From NCBI GenBank assembly GCA_036746235.1, contig DAIOEN010000006.1, positions 16,951 through 80,950 of the forward strand: DNA of 64,000 bases. Reading direction: 5' to 3'. The notes under the pieces were generated by a model. It was given only the letters and a program-made list of their open reading frames with translations. It ran no database searches and was not told the DNA's origin. The stretch comes from CALARM01 sp036746235. Lineage in GTDB: Bacteria; Vulcanimicrobiota; SpSt-956; JAKJGF01. A program made the position numbers and the translations under genes. Below, in pieces: positions 63,946 to 64,000 of this stretch (the stretch's first letter is position 1; every line of letters begins with the position of its first letter).

Positions 63946-64000
63946 ATTACCGCACCAGGTAAATTAGTAACCATTTTATCAGCTTCTGCCTGACAGGCTC
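63946..64000 (+). mobile_element. 210-bp foldback element, copy 3 (cut by window end)
   Basis: The first 55 bases match 11931-11985 with no difference that I can see, through the first hairpin arm AGCTTCTGCCTGACAGGCTC. Confidence 0.8.

Larger units (their letters stand above)
63822..64000. other. Intergenic end of window, repeats only
   Basis: A family-B element followed directly by the start of foldback element A copy 3. No coding frame was found. Confidence 0.7.

Noticed and set aside
1..64000. tRNA or rRNA genes
   Set aside because: I saw no T-loop GTTCGA block in a cloverleaf context and no rRNA core sequence; a dedicated scan could still find a divergent tRNA.

Overview
The window is AT-rich DNA (roughly one third G+C by eye) from an uncultured-type bacterium. 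About 33 protein genes are well supported. I found no tRNA, rRNA, CRISPR array, phage module or intact insertion sequence. The gene set includes Hanks-type kinases fused to TPR or NfeD-like parts, very long TPR and HEAT solenoids, lipoproteins with Pro/Thr-rich linkers, futalosine-type menaquinone genes, a DHH-CBS tRNA nucleotidyltransferase and an Amj-type lipid II flippase. It points to a deep-branching bacterium, but no universal marker is present and I do not assign a phylum.

Layout. 1-4054 (-) is the N-terminal part of an alpha-2-macroglobulin lipoprotein cut by the window edge. 4578-7994 holds a glycine-zipper protein, a secreted TPR protein and an unusual single-haem cytochrome. 8081-14337 (-) is a tandem array of three paralogous HExxH lipoproteins. 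14756-16429 is a head-to-tail duplicated Amj flippase. 16474-23546 (-) carries a PAS/GAF sensor, a TPR protein and a zinc-ribbon/kinase/TPR protein. 23766-26994 has a DacB-type peptidase, an ATP-grasp enzyme and a second glycine-zipper protein. 27384-31465 (-) pairs a Hanks kinase with a HEAT solenoid. 31787-35868 is surE, a UPF0182 membrane protein and an M23-like lipoprotein. 35964-43589 (-) encodes a protein of about 2,540 residues with a duplicated N-terminal domain, a coiled coil of about 1,250 residues and a PQQ-type propeller. 43751-50656 has tRNA maturation, a site-2 protease, a glycosyltransferase, Hsp20 and an AMIN/phosphodiester-glycosidase protein. 50787-53633 (-) has a Gly/Met-rich CHAP-like protein and an EEP-family protein. 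53893-63821 has ubiD-ubiA-ubiX, a kinase/NfeD-like fusion, a glutamine synthetase family enzyme, mqnE and a hybrid histidine kinase.

Two themes recur. One is cell-envelope work: proteases, peptidoglycan enzymes, a lipid II flippase and A2M. The other is signalling through Ser/Thr kinases and protein scaffolds. ubiD, ubiA, ubiX and mqnE together indicate menaquinone made by the futalosine route, with the remaining steps encoded elsewhere.

The most unusual feature is non-coding. Nearly every larger intergenic space carries in-phase seven-base repeats of the form GTNA-NNN. They are often paired with an inverted array (NNNTNAC) to make a long hairpin, and each locus has its own heptamer variant. 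Three families of small foldback elements are interspersed. One is a 210-bp family with three copies in the window and a compensatory base change between its arms.
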